Assembly: GCA_945949385.1 (NCBI GenBank)
Contig: CAMFEL010000012.1
Location: forward strand, 1 to 22,861
Source of the DNA: an uncultured Clostridia bacterium
GTDB lineage: Bacteria > Bacillota > Clostridia > Oscillospirales > CAG-272
DNA length: 22,861 nucleotides
Reading direction: 5' to 3'
The stretch's first letter is position 1; every line of letters begins with the position of its first letter. Position numbers and translations under genes: made by a program. Positions 1 to 7,512 of the stretch are shown in pieces. The notes under the pieces were generated by a model. That model searched no databases, had not been told where the DNA came from, and was given only the letters and a program-made list of their open reading frames with translations.

Positions 1-279
1 TGCCCCGCCGAGATCGCTTCAAAACCTATACTTCAGGTGCGCGACTACAAGACAGGGACTGTTACCGACACCGCTACCGGGAAAGTAAGCGGAACCGGAC
101 TTCCCTGCTCGGATATTCTGTACTATGTCTGCGACGGCTGTATCACCGTTGTCCGACCCTCGGGTACGGAGCCTAAGCTGAAGCTTTATTTTATGGCGAA
201 CGGTGCCGACCGCGCCGAGGCAGAGAGCAACATTGAAGACGCGCTGGCAGCTATGAAAAACCTGATGAAAATAAACTAA
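1..279 (+). CDS. Phosphoglucomutase/phosphomannomutase family protein, C-terminal part (5' end outside window)
   Basis: The open frame runs in from the left edge without a start and stops with TAA at 277-279; about 92 residues are visible. They are the last domain (domain IV) of the alpha-D-phosphohexomutase family, which interconverts hexose 1- and 6-phosphates in the cytoplasm to feed glycolysis and cell-wall precursors. The diagnostic motif is the phosphate-binding loop RPSGTEPKLKLYF near residue 60 of the visible part, followed by a typical C-terminal helix. The preceding IASKPILQVRDYKTG segment resembles the domain III/IV linker of clostridial phosphoglucomutases. The catalytic serine and metal loop lie upstream of the window, so glucose versus mannose preference cannot be judged. 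A GTG at 37 is an internal valine codon, not the start. Two hairpins with T-runs downstream probably end the transcript. Confidence 0.88.
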   Translation, partial: CPAEIASKPILQVRDYKTGTVTDTATGKVSGTGLPCSDILYYVCDGCITVVRPSGTEPKLKLYFMANGADRAEAESNIEDALAAMKNLMKIN

Positions 280-283
280 TTAT

Positions 284-440
284 GCGAGGCTCTGCCTCAC
301 GCTCCGCTAAGTACCTTTTTTTGAGAAAAAGGTATTTAGAACCCCCAAAAACTTTTACTATATAAAGTTTTTGGGGTTTTCAGGGGATTTTTTCCAAAAT
401 ACCCCTGAATGGAGTTTGGGGCAACGCCCTAAAAAAGATA
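284..440. repeat. Hairpin-rich composite intergenic element
   Basis: This non-coding stretch is packed with inverted repeats. They are GAGGC/GCCTC (286-298), a perfect 9-bp stem TACCTTTTT/AAAAAGGTA (312-334), a perfect 13-bp stem (343-355 with 364-376), a bulged stem starting CAGGGG and ending CCCCTG (381-407), and GGGC/GCCC around 417-429. Several independent hairpins next to each other exceed what one terminator needs. The style (paired C-runs and A/T-runs) is like multicopy intergenic repeats of Ruminococcaceae genomes. No second copy is visible in this window, so repeat status is inference. Confidence 0.4.
343..380 (+). terminator. Rho-independent terminator-like hairpin after the phosphohexomutase gene
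   Basis: A perfect 13-bp stem, CCCCAAAAACTTT (343-355) with its complement (364-376), has an 8-nt loop and is followed by TTTT (377-380). It lies 64 nt after the stop codon. The T-tract is short, so the stronger hairpin at 443-465 may do most of the terminating. Confidence 0.55.
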
Positions 441-442
441 TA

Positions 443-465
443 AGAGCGCGAGCCGCTCTTTTTTT
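443..465 (+). terminator. Rho-independent terminator
   Basis: The stem AGAGCG (443-448) pairs with CGCTCT (454-459) across a 5-nt loop and runs directly into a T-tract (459-465). It separates the phosphohexomutase transcript from the divIVA-like gene promoter. Confidence 0.75.
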
Positions 466-485
466 AGTTAATTGGGGAGATTTTG

Positions 486-514
486 TTGCAATTTCGGTTG
501 TTATGTGTTAATAT
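486..514 (+). promoter_or_regulatory. Putative sigma-A promoter of the DivIVA-domain gene
   Basis: TTGCAA (486-491) and TAATAT (509-514) are separated by 17 bp. The start codon is 38 nt further on, behind an AAAGGA ribosome binding site (536-541). It lies just after a terminator, where a new promoter is expected. Two mismatches to consensus in the -35 and one in the -10 keep confidence moderate. Confidence 0.45.
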
Positions 515-552
515 TATAGTAAGTAACGATTACATAAAGGATTTGTCTGATT

Positions 553-1248
553 ATGAATGACATCAGCGCACCGATTTTCAGAAAAGCCGGACGGGGATAC
601 AACAAAGATGATGTAAATGCGTATATACTTGCCCTCAGCAGACACTGCGAGCAGCTTCAGGCGTCAAACGCAGCTTTGGAGGACGAGGTGCGCTCTCTTC
701 GCGAGGCACTTTCGGAAAGAAGCGCAAGCGCCGATATTTCAGCGTCAGAGCTGGAAAAAATCAAGGTTGAGGCAGGTGCTTTAAGCGCACGCGTAAGCTC
801 TCTTTACGATGAGTTGCAGAGTACAAAGGCAGAAAACGAAAGACTGAAAGCAGACCTTGAGGCGGCAAAACTTGAAAGCGAACAGGTGCGCGAGGCATAT
901 TCCAAAGTGTGCAGTAAGGCGGGAGAAATACTTGCTCTGGCCGGTGACGCCGCAGATGATATTCTGCAGCGGGCGGGCGGCCGCGCACACGAGATTATTG
1001 ACGACGCGAAAGTAAAAAAGGACGATATATTCCGCTCAATTACCGCTACTGCCGACGATTTTACAGACGATATTGAACGGTATATTAAGTCTGCGACTCA
1101 GAACTGCATGGACAGGATAAACGAAAGTATTGCCGCTATTGAAAAGGCCGTGGGAAACGGCGCTGATGTTTCTGTCGGAGAAGTCAAAGAGTGCGGCAGA
1201 ACAGAATGCCGCGAAACGGGGCGCGTGGTTTTTGTGGACGGCGATTAA
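553..1248 (+). CDS. DivIVA domain-containing protein
   Basis: A 231-residue cytoplasmic protein. Its first 45 residues (ISAPIFRKAGRGYNKDDVNAYI and following) match the N-terminal lipid-binding segment and first coiled coil of the DivIVA/GpsB family, where the GYxxxDVxxYI pattern is typical. Residues 30-130 are rich in heptad Leu/Ala and charged residues, as expected for a long coiled coil. Residues 130-195 are another helical, acidic region, and the tail (195-231) looks unstructured. DivIVA-like proteins bind curved membrane at the division site or poles and recruit partners in division, elongation or sporulation; the partner here is unknown. There is no signal peptide. AAAGGA (536-541) precedes the ATG by 11 nt. 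A regulator gene follows after 39 nt and may be co-transcribed. The domain call is good; the precise role is not known. Confidence 0.75.
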   Translation: MNDISAPIFRKAGRGYNKDDVNAYILALSRHCEQLQASNAALEDEVRSLREALSERSASADISASELEKIKVEAGALSARVSSLYDELQSTKAENERLKADLEAAKLESEQVREAYSKVCSKAGEILALAGDAADDILQRAGGRAHEIIDDAKVKKDDIFRSITATADDFTDDIERYIKSATQNCMDRINESIAAIEKAVGNGADVSVGEVKECGRTECRETGRVVFVDGD

Positions 1249-1254
1249 AGCGGC

Positions 1255-1289
1255 TGTAACTATAATTAGCTTCTGATTGTAACTGTAAT
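1255..1289 (+). promoter_or_regulatory. Tandem direct repeat overlapping the start of the XRE regulator (possible operator / -10 element)
   Basis: TGTAACTATAAT (1255-1266) and TGTAACTGTAAT (1278-1289) differ at one base and lie 23 bp apart, about two helical turns. The first copy contains a perfect TATAAT (1261-1266), and the second overlaps the ATG at 1288. There is no recognisable -35 and no Shine-Dalgarno. An autoregulatory operator with a very short 5' leader is possible; this is inference. Confidence 0.3.
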
Positions 1290-2178
1290 GAACAAAGATG
1301 AGATTTATGCCGGTATAGGCAGGAGAATAAGACAACTGAGAACTTCCGCGGGACTTACGCAGGAAAAGCTGTGCGACGGATTTATTACGCGCAATATGCT
1401 GAGCCGTATCGAGACAGGCAACGCTTGCCCTTCAATTGATACACTGCTGTATTTCGCGGAGAAGCTCAAGGTTTCTCCCGCCTATTTTTTGTGCCTTGAT
1501 AACGGCGAACAGGAGCAATTCGACAAAATCAGCCGTGTAAAAGACGCACGCAATCTCTACTCTGCCGGACGTTACGATAAATGCGCCGCTATGCTCAGAG
1601 GCGAGCGGGACGACGAAGAAGCTCTTATGCTTTCGCTTTCAGAGGGAAAATTGGCGGTTTCGGCTCTTGACAAAAGCGCGGTGGGCAGCGCAGTATCCCA
1701 TATTGAGCGGGCGCGGGAAGCGCTGAATGATACTGTATATATGCAAAGCGAGCTGTCGGCGGAGCTTTCGCTTCTTCGGGCGGTGTGCAAAGCCGTGTGC
1801 GGAGAGGCTATGCCCTCTTCAAAAACCGTGGCCGGTACTTCTTTTGTACTGATGGGTGCGGCGAGACATAGTTTTCTTCTGGGCGTGGCATTATTTCGCG
1901 AAAACGACAGAACGGCGGCATCGGTTGCACGACATCTTCCGGAGAAAAGCGTTTACAGGATCTGCCTTGAAGCGGCGGGGCTTATAGACGACGGCAGATG
2001 TGATGAAGCGCTTGTACTGCTTGACTCGGCGCACAAAGGGTCTCACGGGGCGCTGTGCTCTTGTTTTATATACGAAAAATTGGAGGTTTGCTGCCGTGAA
2101 CTGGGAGATTTCAAGGCGGCTTACGAGATGTCGGTGGGGCGCCGCGCTTTAATTGAAAGTTTCAAAAAACAGCTTTAG
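1288..2178 (+). CDS. XRE-family helix-turn-helix transcriptional regulator with TPR-like C-terminal region
   Basis: A 296-residue protein. Residues 7-65 form a clear Cro/CI-type HTH (IGRRIRQLRTSAGLTQEKL, then ISRIETGN-like MLSRIETGNACPSIDTLLYFAEKL). The remaining 220 residues are predominantly helical with short paired-helix units (for example around residues 90-105, 215-250 and 250-290) that resemble tetratricopeptide-type repeats. The architecture, HTH plus about 220 helical residues, resembles RRNPP regulators (Rgg/PlcR type), which bind peptides or protein partners. I see no adjacent small secreted-peptide gene, so peptide sensing is not supported. No Shine-Dalgarno precedes the ATG. It lies 39 nt after the DivIVA-domain gene and ends at a strong terminator, so the two genes may form a unit. 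Targets are unknown. Confidence 0.8.
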   Translation: MNKDEIYAGIGRRIRQLRTSAGLTQEKLCDGFITRNMLSRIETGNACPSIDTLLYFAEKLKVSPAYFLCLDNGEQEQFDKISRVKDARNLYSAGRYDKCAAMLRGERDDEEALMLSLSEGKLAVSALDKSAVGSAVSHIERAREALNDTVYMQSELSAELSLLRAVCKAVCGEAMPSSKTVAGTSFVLMGAARHSFLLGVALFRENDRTAASVARHLPEKSVYRICLEAAGLIDDGRCDEALVLLDSAHKGSHGALCSCFIYEKLEVCCRELGDFKAAYEMSVGRRALIESFKKQL

Positions 2179-2183
2179 CAAGG

Positions 2184-2205
2184 GGCGCCGTTCGGCGCCT
2201 TTTTT
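2184..2205 (+). terminator. Rho-independent terminator
   Basis: GGCGCC (2184-2189), a GTTC loop and GGCGCC (2194-2199) are followed by six T residues, 5 nt after the stop codon of the XRE regulator. Confidence 0.85.
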
Positions 2206-2297
2206 GATTTTTTAATTAAGAGGGCGGTTTTTGCGTTCAATACGGGCACTTACTGTAATTTGACCGGATATAACCTTTATTATTTTTATCAAAACTA

Positions 2298-2326
2298 TTG
2301 AAAAAAAGTAAAAATCGGAATATAAT
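2298..2326 (+). promoter_or_regulatory. Near-consensus sigma-A promoter of the decarboxylase operon
   Basis: TTGAAA (2298-2303), a 17-bp spacer and a perfect TATAAT (2321-2326) are embedded in very AT-rich DNA. Transcription would start near 2333, giving a leader of about 77 nt before the GGAGG (2398-2402) and the ATG at 2410. The match suggests strong basal expression. No operator palindrome is evident. Confidence 0.75.
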
Positions 2327-2409
2327 AAATTAAAATGGGGTAGTTTGGTAAATTCCTTTTTCCCCAGATAAAAATATCAAATAAATATTTATATACCGGA
2401 GGACTTTTA

Positions 2410-3921
2410 ATGGAGAAGAATCAGTTTGAAATGATATTCGACGCTATCAAAGACGCGAGTATCAAAACGGTCTCTTCCCTGCGCAAGCTGCTCGAGGAAA
2501 CGGATTTCAAAGCCGCCGACGCCCCGATGTCGGGTGCGCTCAGCGCAAGAGACCGTATTGAAGCGCTTTTCGACAGGGGAACATTTATGGAAAGCGGTGC
2601 CTTTGTGCGCCGCAGAGCAAACGAGACTACCGCAGACAGTGACGGCTTTGAAGGCGTTATCTGCGGCTGGGGCTCTGTGGGCGGCAGACTGTGCTTTGCT
2701 TTCAGCCAGGATTATTCCCGTACCAAGGGCGCACTTACCGAAGCTCATGCCGAGAAAATCGCAGAGATCTACCGACTTGCACTTGATAACGGCGCTCCCG
2801 TTATCGGTATCTTTGATTCTGCAGGAGCGTTTCTGCCCGAGGGCGCCCGCGCTCTCAGCGGTTATTCAAAGCTTATGAGCTGTGCGGCAAAGGCTTCCGG
2901 TGTAATACCCCAGGTAGCTGTTGTTCCCGGCGTTTGCGCAGGCAGCGCTTCCGTAATCGCCGGTATGTTTGACTTTATCATCGTTTCCGAGGATAAGAGT
3001 TCTCTCAGCTTCAACGCTCCCTTTGCCGTAGGCAGCGAAGCCGGCACTTCCGATTTTGCTGCAAGAAGCGGTCTGGCGGCTCTTTGTGCCAAAGACGACG
3101 GCGACTGCATTGTAAAAGCAAAACTGCTTCTTTCCTATTTGCCCATGAACAATATGGAGAGCAGCGTTGATGAAAACAGCCGTGACGATGCAAACCGTTT
3201 GGTCGATATTTCCGCATACAAAAACGGCGGGGATATTACAAGCCTTATTGAGGCTGTTGCCGATGACGGAAAGTTTTTGGAACTTTACGCTTCCTATGCG
3301 CCCGAAATGGCGTGCGGCTTTATTTCTCTCGGCGGCACGGTATGCGGTGTGGCTGCAGACAGAAAGGCTGTAAACGGCGGTGTTCTTACGGCAGGTGCCG
3401 CAAGAAAAGCCGCAAGGCTTGTTTCGTTCTGCGACAGCTTTGATATTCCCGTTATATCCATACTTGACTCAGAGGGCCCCGATGTTTCTCTTGAAGCTGA
3501 GGCTTCACCCTATGCAGCAGAGCTTGCAAAGCTTGCTTTTGCTTATGCAAACGCCAAATGCCCTCTGGTGACTCTGATTGCCGGCGAGGCTTACGGTGCT
3601 CACTTCTCTCTTATGGGCAACAAGGCTCTGGGTGCAGATGTTGTATTGGCTCTTGAGGACGCAAAGATAGGCGCTATGAGCGCACCCCGCGCCGTGGCAT
3701 TCCTGTGGAACGATCAGATTTCCGCCAATGTTACCCGCGAAGAGCTTGAAAGAAAGTGGAATGAGACTGCGGCTTCTGCCGTGGCTGCCGCTGCCGCAGG
3801 CGCTGTTGACGATATTGTTGATGATGCACAGCTTCGTCAGAGACTTTGCGGCTCTGTTATGATGCTCAGCGCAAAGAGCAAGGGCGCTCACGCAAGACGC
3901 CATGCAAATATGCCTCTGTAA
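2410..3921 (+). CDS. Acyl-CoA carboxyltransferase-family subunit (12S/MmdA-like), divergent
   Basis: A 503-residue cytoplasmic protein with the double crotonase-type fold of acyl-CoA carboxyltransferases (methylmalonyl-CoA or glutaconyl-CoA decarboxylase alpha subunit, transcarboxylase 12S). Family hallmarks are LSARDRIEALFDRGTF (44-59), FSQDYSRTKGALTEAHAEKI (98-117), GAPVIGIFDSAGA (128-140), SGVIPQVAVVPGVCAGSA (163-180) and LLLSYLPMNN (239-248). In the second half the YG loop is at 395-396. It normally moves a carboxyl group between acyl-CoA and carboxybiotin. It is divergent: the usual SGGAR is SAGAF (137-141), the usual YGGAY is YGAHF (395-399), and the PGF loop is replaced around 352-364. 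GGAGG lies 7 nt upstream of the ATG. First gene of the five-gene operon. Family call is firm; substrate cannot be assigned. Confidence 0.82.
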   Translation: MEKNQFEMIFDAIKDASIKTVSSLRKLLEETDFKAADAPMSGALSARDRIEALFDRGTFMESGAFVRRRANETTADSDGFEGVICGWGSVGGRLCFAFSQDYSRTKGALTEAHAEKIAEIYRLALDNGAPVIGIFDSAGAFLPEGARALSGYSKLMSCAAKASGVIPQVAVVPGVCAGSASVIAGMFDFIIVSEDKSSLSFNAPFAVGSEAGTSDFAARSGLAALCAKDDGDCIVKAKLLLSYLPMNNMESSVDENSRDDANRLVDISAYKNGGDITSLIEAVADDGKFLELYASYAPEMACGFISLGGTVCGVAADRKAVNGGVLTAGAARKAARLVSFCDSFDIPVISILDSEGPDVSLEAEASPYAAELAKLAFAYANAKCPLVTLIAGEAYGAHFSLMGNKALGADVVLALEDAKIGAMSAPRAVAFLWNDQISANVTREELERKWNETAASAVAAAAAGAVDDIVDDAQLRQRLCGSVMMLSAKSKGAHARRHANMPL

Positions 3922-3935
3922 GGAGGGCTTTATAT

Positions 3936-4397
3936 ATGGATTTCGCTATAAGAACCCTGTTTCTTTCCGCCAACGGAATGAATCTTACGGAACGGCTTCT
4001 TTACGGCGGCAGAGTTTTTATCATCGGTATTGCTACCGTATTTGCCGTGCTGGCTATTCTTTGGGGCGTTATATCAATATTTAAGATATTTATGTATGAC
4101 ATCCCCCAGAAGAAAGCCCGCAAAAAAGCCGAAGAAGAACTGTCGGCTCACATATCCGACGGACAAAGCAAGAATACTGACGCTCCCGTCAGTGCTGCTC
4201 CCGCGGCTGTTCAGACTCCCGCAGGCGACAGCGGCGAGGTGCTGGCTGCAGTAATTGCCGCAGCTATTGCCGCATATACCGCCGAGAGCGGCGAAGCGGT
4301 TCCCGAAGGCTCCACGCTTCCCTTCCGCGTAGTATCTTACAGACGAGTCAAAGGCGCGAACGGTTGGAGCGGCGCCAACGACAGTCAATCATTCTGA
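3936..4397 (+). CDS. OadG-family membrane subunit of Na+-translocating decarboxylase
   Basis: A 153-residue protein with one strong transmembrane helix (about 27-52), a positively charged and Ala/Pro-rich linker (58-98) and a C-terminal segment GEVLAAVIAAAIAAY...LPFRVVSYRRVKGANGW (100-144) typical of Firmicutes OadG/MmdD-type gamma/delta subunits. In this family the subunit anchors and assembles the soluble carboxyltransferase and biotin carrier on the membrane pump. The ATG at 3936 was chosen because AAGGAGGG (3920-3927) lies 8 nt upstream. An in-frame upstream extension to 3846 would overlap the carboxyltransferase gene, and the internal Met15 has no ribosome binding site. The stop of the preceding gene overlaps this Shine-Dalgarno, which indicates tight coupling. 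Confidence 0.83.
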   Translation: MDFAIRTLFLSANGMNLTERLLYGGRVFIIGIATVFAVLAILWGVISIFKIFMYDIPQKKARKKAEEELSAHISDGQSKNTDAPVSAAPAAVQTPAGDSGEVLAAVIAAAIAAYTAESGEAVPEGSTLPFRVVSYRRVKGANGWSGANDSQSF

Positions 4398-4435
4398 CAA
4401 TTCTTTCGCCACAGGCGACAATGGAGGTTAAATAA

Positions 4436-4849
4436 ATGAAAAAATACAATGTTACCGTAAACGGAACAACTTATGAAGTTGTAGTTGAAGAGACCGGCTC
4501 TGCCGCTGCTCCCGCCGCTGTAAGCGCACCTGCTCCCGCACCCGCAGCACCTGCTCCTGCTGCTGCTCCTGCTGCACCCGCACCCGCTCCCGCGGCTGCG
4601 GCACCTGCATCTGCTGCTCCCGCAGACTCTCAGGGTTCAGTAAAAGTTACGGCTCCTATGCCCGGTACAATTCTTAAAATGAATGTTAAAGTAGGCGATA
4701 CCGTTGAGCCCAACGGTCTTGTATGCATTCTCGAAGCTATGAAAATGGAGAACGAGATATTCAGCGAGCAGGGCGGTAAGGTTATTTCCGTAAATGCACC
4801 CGCCGGTACCTCCGTTCAATCCGGCGATGTTATTGTTACTCTCGGCTGA
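4436..4849 (+). CDS. Biotin carboxyl carrier subunit of decarboxylase complex
   Basis: A 137-residue protein. Residues 1-20 form a beta-rich N-terminal segment. Residues 22-64 are an Ala/Pro-only flexible linker encoded by repetitive gct/cct/gca/ccc codons, and residues 67-137 form a biotinyl domain. The biotinylation motif EAMKMEN is at 100-106, with the modified lysine at 103. The domain carries carboxybiotin between the carboxyltransferase subunits and the membrane pump; the long mobile linker allows that swing. GGAGG (4423-4427) lies 8 nt upstream of the ATG. This is the only biotin domain in the operon: neither carboxyltransferase carries one. Biotinylation needs a BirA-type ligase, which is not in this window. 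Confidence 0.92.
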   Translation: MKKYNVTVNGTTYEVVVEETGSAAAPAAVSAPAPAPAAPAPAAAPAAPAPAPAAAAPASAAPADSQGSVKVTAPMPGTILKMNVKVGDTVEPNGLVCILEAMKMENEIFSEQGGKVISVNAPAGTSVQSGDVIVTLG

Positions 4850-4887
4850 CACACCCGTTTATAATTCTTTGAAAGGATACAAAATCA

Positions 4888-6072
4888 ATGCTTGAAAGTA
4901 TTCTGAACTTCCTTGAAAACACGGGTGTTTACAGGCTGTTCTCCTCAATAGACATAGGCACGCTTAAAACCGTCATTATGTTTATTATTGCGGGAGCGCT
5001 TATCTATCTGGCTATCGGCAAGAAGTTTGAGCCCCTGCTCCTTCTGCCCATCGCCATAGGTATGCTGCTGACAAATCTGCCGGGCGCTGAAATGTTCCAT
5101 CTCGATTTGTTTATTCAGGAAGAGATCAATTACGGCGCGGTACTCCACGATGGCGGTTTTCTGGACATACTGTATCTGGGCGTAAAGCTCGGTATTTACC
5201 CGTCTATCATATTTATCGGAATCGGTGCCATGACCGATTTCACACCGCTGATTTCCAATCCCAAGAGCCTGCTTATAGGAGCAGGCGCACAGCTCGGCGT
5301 ATTCTTCGCATTCTTTGTAGCACTTGCTACCGGAGTTTTCACCCCTCAGGAAGCTGCTTCAATCGGTATTATAGGCGGCGCTGACGGTCCTACCGCCATA
5401 CTGGTCACTAAAACCCTGGCGCCCACTTTGCTGAGTGCTATCGCCATTGCGGCGTACAGCTATATGGCGCTGATACCTATGATTCAGCCTCCCTTTATGA
5501 AGCTGCTTACGACAAAAAAAGAGCGCTGCATCAGAATGAACGCACTGCGCACCGTTTCCAAGACGGAAAAAATAATATTCCCCATTCTGGTCACTGCAGT
5601 TGTGGGTCTTATTGTTCCCGACGCGCTGCCGCTTATCGGTTGCCTTATGTTCGGAAATCTGCTTAATGTATGCGGCGTTACCGACAGACTTTCCAAGACG
5701 GCGCAGAATGAGCTTATCAACATCGTTACAATTTTCCTCGGTCTCAGCGTAGGCGCGACCGCAAGTGCCGACAATTTCCTTAAGGGAAAAACTATTCTTA
5801 TAATATTCTGCGGACTTGCCGCATTCTGCATCTCCACCGTAGGCGGTCTGCTTACCGCAAAGATCATGAACAAGCTGACCGGAGGAAAGATAAATCCTCT
5901 TATCGGCTCCGCAGGCGTTTCCGCCGTTCCTATGGCTGCCCGCGTTTCACAGAAGGTCGGTCAGCAGTACGACCCCTCCAACTTCCTGCTGATGCACGCT
6001 ATGGGCCCCAATGTTGCCGGCGTTATCGGAAGTGCTGTTGCTGCAGGTCTGTTCCTGTCCTGGAACTGGTAA
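4888..6072 (+). CDS. oadB: Na+-translocating decarboxylase beta subunit (OadB/MmdB/GcdB family)
   Basis: A 394-residue polytopic membrane protein, the usual length for the family. It couples decarboxylation of carboxybiotin to outward Na+ transport. Hydrophobic segments are spread throughout. The signature IIGGADGPTAIL (161-172) contains Asp166, equivalent to the Asp of the family involved in Na+/H+ movement. Further family motifs are MIQPPFMKLLTTKKER (around 198-213), FGNLLNVCGVTDRLSKTAQNEL and, near the C terminus, GSAGVSAVPMAARVSQK and LLMHAMGPNVAGVIGSA. An AAAGGA precedes the ATG. The beta subunits of oxaloacetate, methylmalonyl-CoA, malonate and glutaconyl-CoA decarboxylases are so alike that the sequence alone does not tell the substrate; oadB is used for the family. 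Confidence 0.93.
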   Translation: MLESILNFLENTGVYRLFSSIDIGTLKTVIMFIIAGALIYLAIGKKFEPLLLLPIAIGMLLTNLPGAEMFHLDLFIQEEINYGAVLHDGGFLDILYLGVKLGIYPSIIFIGIGAMTDFTPLISNPKSLLIGAGAQLGVFFAFFVALATGVFTPQEAASIGIIGGADGPTAILVTKTLAPTLLSAIAIAAYSYMALIPMIQPPFMKLLTTKKERCIRMNALRTVSKTEKIIFPILVTAVVGLIVPDALPLIGCLMFGNLLNVCGVTDRLSKTAQNELINIVTIFLGLSVGATASADNFLKGKTILIIFCGLAAFCISTVGGLLTAKIMNKLTGGKINPLIGSAGVSAVPMAARVSQKVGQQYDPSNFLLMHAMGPNVAGVIGSAVAAGLFLSWNW

Positions 6073-6095
6073 TTTGAGAAAGGATACTGTTATAT

Positions 6096-7493
6096 ATGGC
6101 TAAGGTTAAAATTACAGAAACCGTGCTGCGCGACTCTCACCAGTCACTTTTCGCAACACGAATGACTACCGAAGAAATGCTTCCCATTCTGTCCGAGCTT
6201 GACAAGGTGGGTTATCACTCCCTTGAAGCGTGGGGCGGCGCGACTTTTGACTCATGTCTGCGCTTTCTCAACGAGGACCCTTGGGAGAGACTGCGCAAAA
6301 TACGCGCAGGCGCTCCCAACACAAAACTTCAGATGCTTTTCCGCGGTCAGAATATTCTGGGCTACCGTCACTATTCAGACGATGTTGTGGAATATTTTGT
6401 GCAGAAGTCTATTGCAAACGGTATAGATATACTGCGTATATTTGATGCGCTGAATGACGCCAGAAACCTTGAGACCGCTATCAAGGCTACAAAGAAAGAG
6501 GGCGGTCATGTACAGGCTGCCATCAGCTACACCACCAGCCCTTATCACACCAACGAATCCTTTGCGGCATATGCAAAACAGCTTGAGGAAATGGGCGCTG
6601 ATTCCATCTGTATCAAGGATATGGCAGGACTTCTGAAGCCTTACAGCGCTTATGAGCTTGTTAAGAAGCTGAAGGAGACCGTTTCCGTACCCATTCAGCT
6701 CCATACCCACTACACCTCCGGACTTGCATCTATGACCGTTCTTAAGGCGATTGAAGCAGGTGTTGACATAGTGGACACCGCTATTTCTCCCCTGGCTATG
6801 GGTACCTCCCAGCCGCCTACGGAGCCTATTGTTGCAACTCTTCAGGGCACCGAGTATGACACGGGCATCGATCTAAGACAGCTTGACAAGATTTGTAAGT
6901 ACTTTACTCCTATCCGCGAAAAGTATCTTGCTAACGGAATCCTTGACCCTAAGGTCCTGAAGGTTGATGTAAACGCCCTGCTTTATCAGGTGCCGGGCGG
7001 AATGCTTTCAAACCTTGTGTCTCAGCTTAAGCAGGCAGGCGCCGAGGATAAGCTGGAGGAGGTTCTGAACGAAGAGCCGCGAGTCCGTGAGGACGCAGGA
7101 TATCCTCCGCTTGTTACTCCTACCTCTCAGATTGTCGGCACGCAGGCTGTGCTGAACGTTATCGGCGGTGAGAGATACAAGATGGTTTCCAAGGAGTTCA
7201 AGGGTCTTGTGCGCGGCGACTACGGCCGCTGCCCTGCTCCCATATCCGATGAATTCAGACACAAAATCATCGGTGATGAGGAGCCCATTACCTGCCGTCC
7301 CGCAGACAAACTTTCACCCGAGCTTGACTCTCTTCGTGAAAAGTGCGCTCAGTATATTGAGCAGGACGAGGATGTGCTTTCCTACGCGCTGTTTGAGCAG
7401 GTTGCGACAAAGTTCTTTGAGTACCGCAAGGCGAAAAAGTATTCACTTGACGCTGAACACGGCGACAAAGAGCTCGGAGTTCATCCCGTATAA
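6096..7493 (+). CDS. oadA: Oxaloacetate decarboxylase alpha / transcarboxylase 5S-like carboxyltransferase without biotin domain
   Basis: A 465-residue cytoplasmic protein with an N-terminal HMGL-like TIM barrel (about 3-270) and a C-terminal PYC/OADA helical domain. Metal and active-site residues are present: Asp13 in LRDSHQS, Lys174 in CIKDMAG (the carbamylated lysine of the family) and His203/His205 in HTHYTSG. VDTAISPLAMGTSQPPTEP and the tail GDYGRCPAPI fit as well. Family enzymes transfer a carboxyl group between carboxybiotin and pyruvate/oxaloacetate. It ends where many OadA proteins continue into a linker and biotin domain; that role must fall to the separate carrier at 4436-4849, as in transcarboxylase 5S. 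AAAGGA lies 11 nt before the ATG. Last gene of the operon, closed by a strong terminator. Direction and partner substrate in vivo are unknown. Confidence 0.9.
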   Translation: MAKVKITETVLRDSHQSLFATRMTTEEMLPILSELDKVGYHSLEAWGGATFDSCLRFLNEDPWERLRKIRAGAPNTKLQMLFRGQNILGYRHYSDDVVEYFVQKSIANGIDILRIFDALNDARNLETAIKATKKEGGHVQAAISYTTSPYHTNESFAAYAKQLEEMGADSICIKDMAGLLKPYSAYELVKKLKETVSVPIQLHTHYTSGLASMTVLKAIEAGVDIVDTAISPLAMGTSQPPTEPIVATLQGTEYDTGIDLRQLDKICKYFTPIREKYLANGILDPKVLKVDVNALLYQVPGGMLSNLVSQLKQAGAEDKLEEVLNEEPRVREDAGYPPLVTPTSQIVGTQAVLNVIGGERYKMVSKEFKGLVRGDYGRCPAPISDEFRHKIIGDEEPITCRPADKLSPELDSLREKCAQYIEQDEDVLSYALFEQVATKFFEYRKAKKYSLDAEHGDKELGVHPV

Positions 7494-7512
7494 TTCCGAT
7501 CGGTTTTACAGA

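Noticed and set aside
2206..2409. Small peptide gene that could signal to the XRE regulator
   Set aside because: No short frame with a ribosome binding site is seen in this AT-rich promoter region.
3846..3935. Upstream extension of the OadG-like frame into the carboxyltransferase gene
   Set aside because: It would overlap the preceding gene by 76 nt; AAGGAGGG points to the ATG at 3936.
4497..4627. Repetitive gct/cct/gca/ccc DNA as a tandem repeat or CRISPR-like element
   Set aside because: It encodes the Ala/Pro linker of the biotin carrier; there is no regular repeat unit or spacer structure.
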